Counted from the stretch's first letter, positions 34,505 through 43,708 are shown. The stretch: 64,000 bases of DNA from Acidobacteriota bacterium (GCA_030697165.1 JAUYQQ010000010.1:62001-126000), one strand, 5' to 3'. A program made the numbers and translations. The notes: generated from the sequence alone by a model not told the origin.

Positions 34505-36496
34505 ATGCGCAGACTCTTATTGGTTTCCGGCCTGTTTGGCCTCTGTCTCGGGGTTTCGGCGGTCCCGACCGGCGCGCAGGCGCCAGCGGCGCCGTCGATC
34601 GACGACCTGATTAACCTCAAGCGGGCAGGCTCGCCCGCGATCTCGCCCGATGGCCGCCGGGTGGCGTTCACGATCCGCGAAACCAACTGGGACGAAAACG
34701 CGTACGAGACCGAGTTGTGGCTCGGCGATACGACGGGCCCGGCGCGGCAGCTGACCAACGCCAGCAAGTCGAGCATGCAGCCGGCGTGGTCGCCTGATGG
34801 GGCGTCGCTGGCCTTCGTGTCCGATCGCGACGGCAAGCGGCAGCTCTATCGCATCGCGGTGGCCGGCGGTGAAGCCGAGAAGCTGACCAGCGGTGAAGAG
34901 GGCGTCAGCAACTTCTCGTGGTCGCCCAAGGGCGACCGCATCGCCTTCACGATGAGCGACGCGGTCACCGACGTGATGAAGGAACGCGAGAAGCAGTGGG
35001 GCGACCTTCGCATTGAAGACGAGGATCAGCGCTACACGCACCTCCACGTCCTCGACCTCGCCTCGAAGACGGTCACGCGGCTGACGGAGGGCGCATTCGT
35101 GGTGGGCAGCTTCGATTGGTCGCCCGACAGCACCCGGATCGCGTTCGACCACCGCATCACCAGCGATCCCGGTGACGGCATTTCCGCGGACATCTCTGCC
35201 GTGACGGTGGCCACGGGTGCGCGCGAGGCCATCGTCACGCAGGCCGGTCCCGACTCGAACCCCCAGTGGTCGCCCGACGGTTCGCAGATCGCGTTCTCGT
35301 CGGCCATGAGCAAGCCGTTCTACTTCTACCAGAACGGCGTGATCGCAGTCGTGACCCCCGGCAGGAACGACGTTCGCAGCCTGACGGATGCGTTCGACGA
35401 ATCCCCGGGCCTGGTCGCGTGGACCCGCGCCGGCATTTTCATGTCCGCGTCACAGCGGACGTGGTCGTACTTGTTTCACCTGGATCCCGTGACGATGAAG
35501 ACGACGAAGCACGCGGTTCGCGATCAGTGGATCGGCGGCTCGTTCTCGCTGACCCCGGACGGTGGCACCGTGGCCTTCCTCGGATCCGGCCCAACCGACT
35601 TTCCCGACGTCTACATCGCGCCCGTGAAGACGATGGTGGCGACGAAGATCAGCGACACGGCCGCGCAAATCGGCTGGTGGCCGAAGCACGCGCGCGAGAC
35701 CATCCGCTGGAAGAGCCAGGACGGTGCGGAGATTGAAGGCGTGCTGCACAAGCCGGCCGACTTCCAGGCCGGCCGCCGCTATCCCCTGCTCGTCGTCATT
35801 CACGGCGGACCAACCGGCGTGTCGCGGCCGGTGCCCTACGGCAGCACCGGCTACTACCCGATCGACGCCTTCCTCGCGAAGGGCGCGCTGGTGCTCGAGC
35901 CCAACTACCGCGGCAGCGCCGGCTACGGCGAGAAGTTTCGATCGCTGAACGTCCGCAACCTCGGCATCGGCGACGCCTGGGACGTGCTCTCGGGCATTGA
36001 CGCGCTCGTGCAGCAGGGACTGGTCGACAAGGACCGCGTCGGCAGCATGGGCTGGAGCCAGGGCGGCTACATCTCGGCGTTCCTGACCACGCGTCACGCC
36101 GATCGCTTCAAGGCCATCTCGGTCGGCGCCGGCATTTCCGACTGGATGACCTACTACGTCAACACCGACATCCATCCGTTCACGCGCCAGTACCTCAAGG
36201 CCACGCCGTGGGACGACCCGAAGATCTACGCCGACACCTCGCCCATGACCTACATCAAGCAGGCCCGCACGCCCACGCTGATCCAGCACGGTGAGAACGA
36301 TCTGCGGGTGCCCATCCCGAATGCGTTCCAGTTGTACCAGGGCTTGCGCGACCAGAACGTGCCGGTGCAGCTGGCGATCTTCAAGGGCTTCGGCCATGGA
36401 CTGACCAAGCCGAAGGCCAATCGCGGTGCCATGCAGCAGAATCTCGATTGGTTCTCGAAGTACATCTGGGGACAGTCAACCGGAACGGTGCAGTAG
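34505..36496 (+). CDS. Exported S9-family (prolyl oligopeptidase-like) peptidase
   Basis: 663 residues. Signal peptide RRLLLVSGLFGLCLGVSAVP(T). Residues ~40-400 are WD40/TolB-like beta-propeller repeats (PAWSPDGASLAFVSDRDGK, PQWSPDGSQIAFSSAM). The C-terminal alpha/beta-hydrolase has the nucleophile in SMGWSQGGYISA, the Asp in HGENDLRVPIP and the His in GFGHGLTKPK. ATG 34505 follows GGGAG. Likely a periplasmic dipeptidyl- or acylaminoacyl-peptidase, first in a run of hydrolases. Confidence 0.93.
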   Translation: MRRLLLVSGLFGLCLGVSAVPTGAQAPAAPSIDDLINLKRAGSPAISPDGRRVAFTIRETNWDENAYETELWLGDTTGPARQLTNASKSSMQPAWSPDGASLAFVSDRDGKRQLYRIAVAGGEAEKLTSGEEGVSNFSWSPKGDRIAFTMSDAVTDVMKEREKQWGDLRIEDEDQRYTHLHVLDLASKTVTRLTEGAFVVGSFDWSPDSTRIAFDHRITSDPGDGISADISAVTVATGAREAIVTQAGPDSNPQWSPDGSQIAFSSAMSKPFYFYQNGVIAVVTPGRNDVRSLTDAFDESPGLVAWTRAGIFMSASQRTWSYLFHLDPVTMKTTKHAVRDQWIGGSFSLTPDGGTVAFLGSGPTDFPDVYIAPVKTMVATKISDTAAQIGWWPKHARETIRWKSQDGAEIEGVLHKPADFQAGRRYPLLVVIHGGPTGVSRPVPYGSTGYYPIDAFLAKGALVLEPNYRGSAGYGEKFRSLNVRNLGIGDAWDVLSGIDALVQQGLVDKDRVGSMGWSQGGYISAFLTTRHADRFKAISVGAGISDWMTYYVNTDIHPFTRQYLKATPWDDPKIYADTSPMTYIKQARTPTLIQHGENDLRVPIPNAFQLYQGLRDQNVPVQLAIFKGFGHGLTKPKANRGAMQQNLDWFSKYIWGQSTGTVQ

Positions 36497-36504
36497 CGAC
36501 ACTG

Positions 36505-36563
36505 TCGGGAGTCGGGAGTCGGGAGTCGGGAGTCGAGAGTCGAGAGTCGGGAGTCGGGAGTCG
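36505..36563. repeat. 7 bp tandem array (TCGGGAG)
   Basis: Eight 7 bp units, six TCGGGAG and two TCGAGAG, plus a partial TCG. The array lies between the S9 peptidase stop and the ATG of the amidohydrolase gene. The GGGAG in every unit could act as a surplus of ribosome-binding sites. Confidence 0.94.
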
Positions 36564-36567
36564 AAAC

Positions 36568-39207
36568 ATGAACACAATGCGCATTACGCTTGCCGTCTTA
36601 CTCGCCTTGATGGCCGCGCACCAAGCGCGGCCGGTCGCACAAGCGCCCCGGCCATCGGTCATCGCCATCCGCGGCGCCACCGTGCTGACGGTGACCCGCG
36701 GCACCATCGCAAACGGCATCGTCGTGATTCGCGACGGCAAGATTGCCGCCGTTGGCGGGCCGGGCACCAACATCCCGCCCGGCGCTGAGGTCGTCGAGGC
36801 CCAGGGGCGGTTCGTCACGCCGGGCATCATCGACGCGCACTCGCACATCGCGCTCGAGTCCATCAACGAGGGCGGCATCACGGTGAGCTCGATGACCGGC
36901 ACCGACGATGTGCTCGACCCGAGCGACATCAACATCTATCGCGACCTGGCCGGCGGCCTGACGACCGCCAACCTCCTGCATGGCAGCGCCAACCCGATCG
37001 GCGGCAAGAACACCGTGATCAAGATGCGTTGGGGCAAGGACGCCGAGGGCCTGAAGTTCGAAGGCGCCATGCCCGGCATAAAGTTCGCGCTCGGCGAGAA
37101 TCCCAAGCGGCTGCGCCAGTACGGTCCCGGTGGCCCGCGCCGCTATCCGCTCACCAGGCCGGGCGTCGAGTTCGTGATTCGCGATGCGTTCAGCCGTGCC
37201 AGGGCCTACCAGCGCGAATGGCAGGACTACGAGCGCCAGAAACGGGCGAGCGCCGACACGCCCGCGCCGCGGCGTGACCTGCAACTCGAACCGCTCGTCG
37301 AGATTCTCGAGGGCAAGCGCCTGGTGCACGCGCACACCTACCGCGCCGACGAAACGCTGATGCTCATGCGGCTGGCCGAAGACATGGGCTTCAAGATCGC
37401 CACCTTCCAGCACGTCTTCGAGGGCTACAAGGTCGCGGACGAAATGGCGAAGCACGGCGCCGGCGGCTCGACTTCCTCCGACTGGTGGGCCTACAAGATC
37501 GAAGCCGAGGACGGGACGCCCTACAACGCCACCATGATGCACCAGCGCGGCGTGCTGGTGTCGATCAACTCCGACAGCGCCGAGCACTCCCGGCGCCTGA
37601 ACACCGAGGCCGCCAAGTCGATCCATTGGGGCGGACTGACCGACGATGAGGCGCTGGCGCTGGTGACGATCAATCCGGCCAGGCAGCTGCGGATCGACGC
37701 GCGCGTGGGCTCGCTCGAAGCGGGCAAGGACGCGGATGTCGTGATCTGGAACAAGCACCCGCTCAGCACCTACGCGATCGTCGACCGCGTCTACATCGAC
37801 GGCCAGCAGTACTACGACCGGCTGGCCGAGGATCGCCGCATGACTGATGCGGGACGTGAGAAGGGCACCTTGACCGCCGCCGAGGGGCGGCCGGCGAGCG
37901 GTCCGCAAACGCCACAAACACCCCAGGGCGCGGAAGAAACGTTCGGATCGGTGGCGCCCGTAGCGGTACCGGCGGCTCAAAAGGCGGCGAGCGGAAACCA
38001 GGCGGTGGTGGCCATCACCAACGCGCGGATCTTTCCCGTCAGCGGACCAGCGATCGAGCGCGGCACGCTGCTCATTCGCGGCAACCGGATCGAGGCGCTC
38101 GGCGCCAATGTGGCCGTTCCGGCCGGCGCCCAGGTGATTGACGCGAAAGGCGGCGAGCTGTATCCGGGCTTCATCGATGCCCGGACCTCGGTCGGCCTGA
38201 ACGAACCGGGCGCGCGCGGGTTCGAGGACGTGAACGAAATGCTCGAAATAAACGCGTCGGTAAAGGCGCAGGTCGCCTACCAGTCCGACAGCGACGCCAT
38301 TCCGGTGGCACGCGTCAACGGCATCACGACGGTCGCGGTCGTGCCGACCGGCGGGCTGATCGGCGGCCAGATCGCGGTGATGAACCTGGACGGCTGGACG
38401 TGGGAAGAAGCCACGCTCGCGCCGGTGGCCGGCCTCAGCTTCCAGTTCCCGCCCATCGTTCGCGGCGGATTTGGTGGCAACGCCGATGCCAACCGCAAGT
38501 TCGAGGAACTGAAGAAGGAACGCGATGCGCGGGTGCAGCGGGTGGAAGACCTGGTGACCCGGGCGCGCGCCTACGCCGGCATTCCGGCGGCAGAGCGCAC
38601 CACCGACTGGAACCTGGCCGCTCTGGTGCCGGTGGCGCAAGGCCGGCAGCCGCTGTTTGTCGCGGCCGACTCCGCGGGCGATATCACCGATGCGGTTGCC
38701 TTTGCCGATCGCACGGGCATCAAGATCGTGATCATGGGCGGACTGGAGGCCCCGCGGGTGGCACCGCTGCTGAAGTCGAAGAACATTCCGGTCGTGCTCG
38801 GGTCGGTGTTGACCCTGCCGACGCGCGAGGACGATCACCACGCGGCCACCTACCGGGCCGCGGGTGAGCTGGCCCAGGCCGGGGTGCAGTTTGCGTTCGG
38901 CACCGGTGGCGCCGCCAACAACCGGCTGCTGCCTTACGAAGCGGCGATCTCGGTGGCATGGGGCCTTGACCGTGATCGCGCGCTGAAGGCGCTGACGCTC
39001 GACGCGGCCACGATTCTTGGCGTCGCCGACCGCGTCGGTTCACTCGAGGCCGGCAAGCTCGCCAACTTCTTCATTGCCAACGGCGACCCGATGGAGATGA
39101 GGACGCAGTTCACGCACATCTTCATCAACGGCCGGGACGTGGGCGTGAAGAGCAAGCACACCGAGCTCTACGAGCGCTTCTCGAGCCGTCCGGCGGTGCA
39201 GCGATGA
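36568..39207 (+). CDS. Exported tandem amidohydrolase-family protein (second half degenerate)
   Basis: 879 residues: signal peptide (NTMRITLAVLLALMAAHQARP), then two amidohydrolase-like halves. Half one (~25-460) keeps the metal HxH in IIDAHSHIALES, a His in VHAHTYR, another in FQHVFEG and an Asp region SDSAEHSR. Half two (~480-879) has the family frame (ITNARIFPVSGPAIERGTLL, LYPGFIDARTSVG) but no HxH, so it is probably non-catalytic. ATG 36568 follows the repeat array. Its stop overlaps the next start (ATGA). Confidence 0.88.
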   Translation: MNTMRITLAVLLALMAAHQARPVAQAPRPSVIAIRGATVLTVTRGTIANGIVVIRDGKIAAVGGPGTNIPPGAEVVEAQGRFVTPGIIDAHSHIALESINEGGITVSSMTGTDDVLDPSDINIYRDLAGGLTTANLLHGSANPIGGKNTVIKMRWGKDAEGLKFEGAMPGIKFALGENPKRLRQYGPGGPRRYPLTRPGVEFVIRDAFSRARAYQREWQDYERQKRASADTPAPRRDLQLEPLVEILEGKRLVHAHTYRADETLMLMRLAEDMGFKIATFQHVFEGYKVADEMAKHGAGGSTSSDWWAYKIEAEDGTPYNATMMHQRGVLVSINSDSAEHSRRLNTEAAKSIHWGGLTDDEALALVTINPARQLRIDARVGSLEAGKDADVVIWNKHPLSTYAIVDRVYIDGQQYYDRLAEDRRMTDAGREKGTLTAAEGRPASGPQTPQTPQGAEETFGSVAPVAVPAAQKAASGNQAVVAITNARIFPVSGPAIERGTLLIRGNRIEALGANVAVPAGAQVIDAKGGELYPGFIDARTSVGLNEPGARGFEDVNEMLEINASVKAQVAYQSDSDAIPVARVNGITTVAVVPTGGLIGGQIAVMNLDGWTWEEATLAPVAGLSFQFPPIVRGGFGGNADANRKFEELKKERDARVQRVEDLVTRARAYAGIPAAERTTDWNLAALVPVAQGRQPLFVAADSAGDITDAVAFADRTGIKIVIMGGLEAPRVAPLLKSKNIPVVLGSVLTLPTREDDHHAATYRAAGELAQAGVQFAFGTGGAANNRLLPYEAAISVAWGLDRDRALKALTLDAATILGVADRVGSLEAGKLANFFIANGDPMEMRTQFTHIFINGRDVGVKSKHTELYERFSSRPAVQR

Positions 39208-40571
39208 GTACTCAGCCAAAGGCAACCACGATGGACACGAAGGTCAACACGAAAGACGCGAAGCCATTTCTTGATAAGCATGGCTTCGTGAACTTCGTTT
39301 TCTTCGCGTCCCTCGTGGTCGCATTTCTCCTGATCCGCGTATCGGCGCAGCAGGAGGCGACGTATTCCTATGCCATTACCGGCGCGCGGATCGTGCCGGT
39401 GTCGTCGGCGCCGCTCGATAACGCCACCATCGTCTTTTCTGGCGGCGTGATCACGGCCGTTGGTGCCAACGTCACGGTCCCGGCGGGCGCGATCATCATC
39501 GCGGGGAAAGGGCTCACGGTGTATCCCGGGCTGATCGACATGGGGAGCGGCGCCGGGCTCGAGGCGCCGGCGGTGCCGCGCGCCGAAAACGCGCAGACGA
39601 CCGAAGACCTGGAGCGCGTCAAGCGCGCCACGCTGCTGCGGCCCCATTTACGCGCCGCCGATCACATGAACCCGGCATCCCCCGCGCTGCTGAAGGCGGC
39701 ACAGGCCGGCATCACCGCGTCGCTCGCCACCCCTGGCAGCGACGGCATCCGCGGCCAGAGCGCGCTGGTGCTGACGGCACTTGGCGCCGACGCGCCGCAG
39801 ATTGGCGCCGTCGCCGACGACCGCCGCCGCCCGCTGGTCGTGCGCGCGCCGGTGGCCTTGCACGTCGGCACTTCGGGCTCGCCGGCCGGCGGCGAGGTGT
39901 ATCCGAATTCGCTGATGGGCCTCGTCGCGTTCAACCGGCAGGCCTTCGTGGATGCTCAGTGGTACCAGCAGGCCCGGCCGCGGCCGTACGCCGCCGACCT
40001 CGAGGCCATGGGTCCCGCCGTAGCGGGACGACTGCCGGTCGCCTTTCGCGCGACCAGCGCGATCGAGATCCGGCGCGCCCTTGGCATGGCGAAGGAGTTC
40101 AAGCTCGACCCCATCATCACCGCCGCGCGCGAGGTCGAAGCGGTGGCGGCCGACCTCAAGGCCGCCGGCGCGCGCGTGATCTTCAGCCTGAACTTCCCGG
40201 TGCGCCGGGCCTCGCTGGCGCCCGATGCCGACGAACCCCTGCGCGTGTTGCGCGACCGGGCCAACGCGCCGAAGGGGCCGGCCGCGCTTTACCAGACCGG
40301 CGTCATGTTCGCCTTCGAGTCGAATGGGCTGTCGGAACCGAAAGACTTCCTGAAGAACGCTCAGAAGACGGTGGCGGCGGGACTCGACAAGGACGCGGCA
40401 CTCAGGGCGCTGACGATGCACGCGGCGACCCTGGCCGGCGCGGCCGAGCGGCTCGGCTCACTGGACCGCGGCAAAATCGCCAACCTCATCGTTACCGAGG
40501 GTGAGCTATTCGACGAGAAGACCACCATCAGGCACGTGTTCGTCGCCGGGCGGACGGTTCGCCTGAACTAG
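39204..40571 (+). CDS. Amidohydrolase-like exported protein without the metal HxH motif
   Basis: 455 residues. ATG 39204 overlaps the previous stop, so the pair is coupled. After ~25 polar residues comes the hydrophobic export segment VNFVFFASLVVAFLLIRVSA, then the amidohydrolase frame (YAITGARIVPVSSAPLDNAT, VYPGLIDMGSGAGLE). The expected DxHxH is DMGSG, so metal ligands are lost. The signal region is encoded by an inverted-repeat element (39225-39318). Probably partner of the upstream protein; activity unknown. Confidence 0.83.
   Translation: MSTQPKATTMDTKVNTKDAKPFLDKHGFVNFVFFASLVVAFLLIRVSAQQEATYSYAITGARIVPVSSAPLDNATIVFSGGVITAVGANVTVPAGAIIIAGKGLTVYPGLIDMGSGAGLEAPAVPRAENAQTTEDLERVKRATLLRPHLRAADHMNPASPALLKAAQAGITASLATPGSDGIRGQSALVLTALGADAPQIGAVADDRRRPLVVRAPVALHVGTSGSPAGGEVYPNSLMGLVAFNRQAFVDAQWYQQARPRPYAADLEAMGPAVAGRLPVAFRATSAIEIRRALGMAKEFKLDPIITAAREVEAVAADLKAAGARVIFSLNFPVRRASLAPDADEPLRVLRDRANAPKGPAALYQTGVMFAFESNGLSEPKDFLKNAQKTVAAGLDKDAALRALTMHAATLAGAAERLGSLDRGKIANLIVTEGELFDEKTTIRHVFVAGRTVRLN
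39225..39318. repeat. Inverted repeat inside the amidohydrolase-like CDS
   Basis: Left arm 39225-39266 begins CCACGATGGACACGAAGG and ends GCGAAGCCA; right arm 39281-39318 begins TGGCTTCGTGAAC and ends CCCTCGTGG. The CACGAAG-rich type is normally intergenic. Here it encodes the signal-peptide region. Confidence 0.8.
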
Positions 40572-40643
40572 CACCCCAGGCACCCTAGGCACCCTAGGCA
40601 CCCTAGGCACCCTAGGCACCCTAGGCACCCTAGGCACTTAAGC
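40572..40643. repeat. 9 bp tandem array (GCACCCTAG)
   Basis: Eight 9 bp units: one GCACCCCAG, six exact GCACCCTAG, one GCACTTAAG. It begins one base after the amidohydrolase-like stop. The unit is the same family as those at 27962-28053 and 14671-14750. A short ACCTATATAGGT palindrome follows just before the DedA ATG. Confidence 0.95.
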
Positions 40644-40661
40644 ACTAACCTATATAGGTTC

Positions 40662-41312
40662 ATGGAATACGTATTCGACCTGTTTCTGAATCTCGATGTG
40701 CACCTCGCGGAGTTCGTGGCGCAGTACGGCGTGTGGGTCTACGCCATGCTGTTTGCGATCGTCTTCATCGAAACCGGCCTGATCATCTGGCCGTTTCTTC
40801 CAGGCGACTCGCTGTTGTTTGCGGCGGGGGCCATGGCCGCCACCGGCGCGCTCGACCCGTGGCTGACGGCTACCCTGCTGATCGTCGCGGCGATCGCCGG
40901 CGATTCGGTGAATTACTCCGTCGGCCGCTATGCCGGGCCGAAGGTGTTTTCCGCGCAAGACTACCAGGGGTTCCTGCACAAGGTGCTCAATCGTGACCAC
41001 CTCGACAAGGCACACATCTTCTTCGAGAAGCACGGCGGCATGGCCATCGCGTCCGGCCGTTTTGTCCCGATCGTGCGCACCTTCGTGCCGTTTGTCGCGG
41101 GGGCCGCGTCGATGAACCGCGCTACCTTCCTGTTGTGGAACGTACTCGGCGCCTTCATCTGGGTGGGCGTCTGCATGGGCGCCGGCTACGCGTTCGGCAA
41201 CGTGCCGGTGGTCAAGGACAACTTCTCGCTCGTCGCCATGGGCATCATTTTCGTGTCGGTGCTCCCGATCGCGATCGAGATGTACCGTCAACGGCGAGGG
41301 GCCACGGCCTGA
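40662..41312 (+). CDS. DedA/VTT-family inner-membrane protein
   Basis: 216 residues with about five hydrophobic segments. Typical parts: FIETGLIIWPFLPGDSLLFAAG, GDSVNYSVGRYAG, FFEKHGGMAIASGRFVPIVRTF and FVPFVAGAASM. The family moves lipid carriers or phospholipids across membranes and supports envelope homeostasis. ATG 40662 follows a tandem array and lacks a strong ribosome site. Confidence 0.92.
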   Translation: MEYVFDLFLNLDVHLAEFVAQYGVWVYAMLFAIVFIETGLIIWPFLPGDSLLFAAGAMAATGALDPWLTATLLIVAAIAGDSVNYSVGRYAGPKVFSAQDYQGFLHKVLNRDHLDKAHIFFEKHGGMAIASGRFVPIVRTFVPFVAGAASMNRATFLLWNVLGAFIWVGVCMGAGYAFGNVPVVKDNFSLVAMGIIFVSVLPIAIEMYRQRRGATA

Positions 41313-41328
41313 CGGGGCGGGAGACTAA

Positions 41329-43071
41329 ATGAAGAGACCTAACCAGGGAAGCGCGTTTTCCAAAACGGCGATCGTTCTCGTCACGGTCGTCGCTCTCGGC
41401 AGCGGTACGGGACAGAGCGAGAGTTCTCAACCTGCTCAAGCTGCGGGCGGGACTCCAGCGACGATTCCTTCGTCGGTGGTCGCTGCGGCGGAGAAGATCG
41501 CCAACGATCCGCAGGTCCTAGCACTGCTGAAGGATCAGAGCACGGATGCGGCCGCCAAGGCGCGATGGAATCAGTTCCTCGAACTCGTTCGCATCCCCTC
41601 GCCGTCGCGCGAAGAGCACCTGAAGGCGGCCGAGATCCATCGCCGGCTGGTGGAGGAATGGGGCTTCTCTCGCGACGAAGTGATGACCCGCGCCGATGGG
41701 ATTATTCCCGCTTCCGACACGAACATCGTCGATGGCCTTCCGGTCTACAACGCGTGCGTGGTGATCAAGGGGTCGTACTCGGGTCGCCCTGACGCGCAGC
41801 ACTACCAGGGCCAGTTCCCCAAGGTGCTCGTCGAAGGACACATCGACGTCGTCAATCCCGAAACACTGCCGAAGACGGGTGACCCGTCGATCCGCATCAA
41901 GCTCCAGCCGTACGCACAGCCGGTGGTCGCAACACCTGAGGAGCTGGCCGCAATCCCCGACGAGCTGTCATTCGACGCTCGCGGCCGCGTCATCGAGAAC
42001 GACAAGTACGCCATGGCCAGCAAGGCCTTCGCCAATGCGAAGGAAGCCGAAGCCGGCGGCGGCGTGCGTATCTACGTGCCTGGTTACGGCGACATGATGC
42101 CCAGCACGTCAAACGCATTCGTCCTTGCGGCGGCAATGAAGAAACACAAAATTCGGCCGGTCTACGACATCTGGATTTGCGGCACCGCCGGAGAGGAAGG
42201 CAAGGGCAACCTGGCCGGCGTCAAGCAGCTCTACGGCTTCGACCAGAAGGCCGGCACCGGATCCAATCCCCTCAACATCGTCGCCAACTTCGGCCTCGAG
42301 GGCGGCGGGACCGTCAACTTCACCGGCAGCTACCGTTTCGAGATGAAGTTCAAGGCGCCGGTGCCCCGCGGGGGCGGTAAGAGCCCGAGTGCGCCCGAGG
42401 CAATGGCCGCCGCGATCGCGAAGATTGCCGACGTCAAGACCCCGTCGGATCTCCAGGCCGGCGCGCCGCGCACCACCTACACCGTCGGCCGCGCGAGCTG
42501 CGAGCCACCGCCGGCGGGCGGCACGGTCGTGCCGAGTTGCTCGCTCGAGGTGGACATGCGCTCGACGCGCAAGGAGCCGCTCGACGTCATGCGCAACACG
42601 ATCGAGCCCATGTTTCAGGCGGGCGCGTCGGCAGAGAACGCCCGGTATGGGCGCAAGGATGGCAGCCCGGAAGGAATCACCTTGGAGTTGATGTGGTTTG
42701 GCTTGCGGCCGGCGTTCGTGGCAGACAGCGTCGATAACGTGGCTGTACATGCGGGTCTTCAATCGGGCATGCAGTTGGGGGTCCTCACGTCGCCGGTGGT
42801 CGGCACCGGATCGGGCAGCTTGAACGACAACGTGCCGGCCAACACCGGCATCCCCACCTATCAATTCACCCTGGCGTCCTCGGCCGCCGGCGCCGGCGGA
42901 CATGCGTTCTGGGAGTGGGGGACGCGAGGCCTGCCTGCGACGGAGGTGGCCCGCATGCACCGCGTGCTTACGGCAGCGCTGATCGTGTCTGGGTACCACG
43001 CTGCGGACGGCACCGTCGTGCCACCAGCCACCGGCCCGATTGGCAAGCGAACGCGCGAAGTCGCCCGGTAA
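41329..43071 (+). CDS. Exported M20-family metallopeptidase
   Basis: 580 residues. N-terminal signal-like segment (SKTAIVLVTVVALGSGTG). M20 hallmarks: VEGHIDVV (metal His/Asp) and WICGTAGEEGKGNLAG (catalytic Glu and metal Glu). A dimerisation-type insert follows (RFEMKFKAPVPRGGGKSPSA), and GAGGHAFWEWGT near the end carries a further metal His. Unusually long for M20. The start is 16 bp after DedA. It is followed 14 bp on by a lone M20-type domain gene. Confidence 0.88.
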   Translation: MKRPNQGSAFSKTAIVLVTVVALGSGTGQSESSQPAQAAGGTPATIPSSVVAAAEKIANDPQVLALLKDQSTDAAAKARWNQFLELVRIPSPSREEHLKAAEIHRRLVEEWGFSRDEVMTRADGIIPASDTNIVDGLPVYNACVVIKGSYSGRPDAQHYQGQFPKVLVEGHIDVVNPETLPKTGDPSIRIKLQPYAQPVVATPEELAAIPDELSFDARGRVIENDKYAMASKAFANAKEAEAGGGVRIYVPGYGDMMPSTSNAFVLAAAMKKHKIRPVYDIWICGTAGEEGKGNLAGVKQLYGFDQKAGTGSNPLNIVANFGLEGGGTVNFTGSYRFEMKFKAPVPRGGGKSPSAPEAMAAAIAKIADVKTPSDLQAGAPRTTYTVGRASCEPPPAGGTVVPSCSLEVDMRSTRKEPLDVMRNTIEPMFQAGASAENARYGRKDGSPEGITLELMWFGLRPAFVADSVDNVAVHAGLQSGMQLGVLTSPVVGTGSGSLNDNVPANTGIPTYQFTLASSAAGAGGHAFWEWGTRGLPATEVARMHRVLTAALIVSGYHAADGTVVPPATGPIGKRTREVAR

Positions 43072-43085
43072 CAGTGGAGCATCGC

Positions 43086-43526
43086 ATGATGAAGCGTTTG
43101 ATCGTTGCCATCGCATTCGCAGCCGGTCTCGCCGCCTCCGGTATGCCCGCCTCGGCCCAGCAGTCCGGAGGATTGCGCGTCGAGTTCCAGGGGCCCGGCG
43201 GCCATAGTTCCGGCGCCTATGGGCGTGTCAGCGCCCTTCACGCGGCCGCTCGTGCAGTCATCCTGATTCAACAGGCACTGCCCACCGGCAGTTACCAAAT
43301 CACGAACCTCACTGGCGGGAACTCGGTGAATTCGATCGCGTCCGACGGTCTCATCGAGATGAGGCTGACCGCCGCCAATGCCGCCGCATATCAGGCGCTG
43401 GTAGCGGCCGTGTCGAAAGCCGCGGCTGACGGCGCCGACGCTGAGAACAAGTTCCGTGGCGTGAAGGCCGGAGACTTGACGGCCGGAGCGCCGGCGACGG
43501 TCCGGTCTTCGGTGAAGCCGTTCTGA
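43086..43526 (+). CDS. Exported stand-alone M20-type dimerisation (lid) domain protein
   Basis: 146 residues. Signal peptide KRLIVAIAFAAGLAASGMPASAQQ (shown in part by its ends). The rest looks like the bacterial exopeptidase dimerisation domain alone: LRVEFQGPGGHSSGAYG, ALHAAARAVILI, NLTGGNSVNSIASDGLIEMRL. No metal or catalytic motifs are present. It directly follows the M20 peptidase and probably associates with it. ATG 43086 chosen. Confidence 0.78.
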   Translation: MMKRLIVAIAFAAGLAASGMPASAQQSGGLRVEFQGPGGHSSGAYGRVSALHAAARAVILIQQALPTGSYQITNLTGGNSVNSIASDGLIEMRLTAANAAAYQALVAAVSKAAADGADAENKFRGVKAGDLTAGAPATVRSSVKPF

Positions 43527-43617
43527 AGTCGGAGATCAGGACGGGTTCTCACGACGCCCTTCAACAGGAGGTAAGGAGATAACGAGATGTTTTGTTCTCG
43601 TGGTCTTGCACAAGTAT

Positions 43618-43686
43618 TCCCGATCGGGATATTTGTCGACTTTTGATTTTAGGCATGGCACGATTTTCCCGATCGGGAATATCGTG
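43618..43686. promoter_or_regulatory. Two operator-like palindromes with TCCCGATCGGGA core
   Basis: The first core, TCCCGATCGGGA, is at 43618-43629. The second is a 28 bp palindrome with one mismatch at 43659-43686 (arms CACGATTTTCCCGA and TCGGGAATATCGTG). Centres are 49 bp apart. They lie between the 3' end of the minus-strand ATPase gene and the M20 pair, with no regulator gene beside them. Confidence 0.7.
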
Positions 43687-43708
43687 GCGTCTACGAAAGG
43701 CGCGTCGG

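Noticed and set aside
36598-38841. 747-codon open frame on the minus strand
   Set aside because: It is antisense to the amidohydrolase gene; its composition (many His, Arg, Gly, Val) is typical of a mirror frame in high-GC DNA and no family motif is visible.
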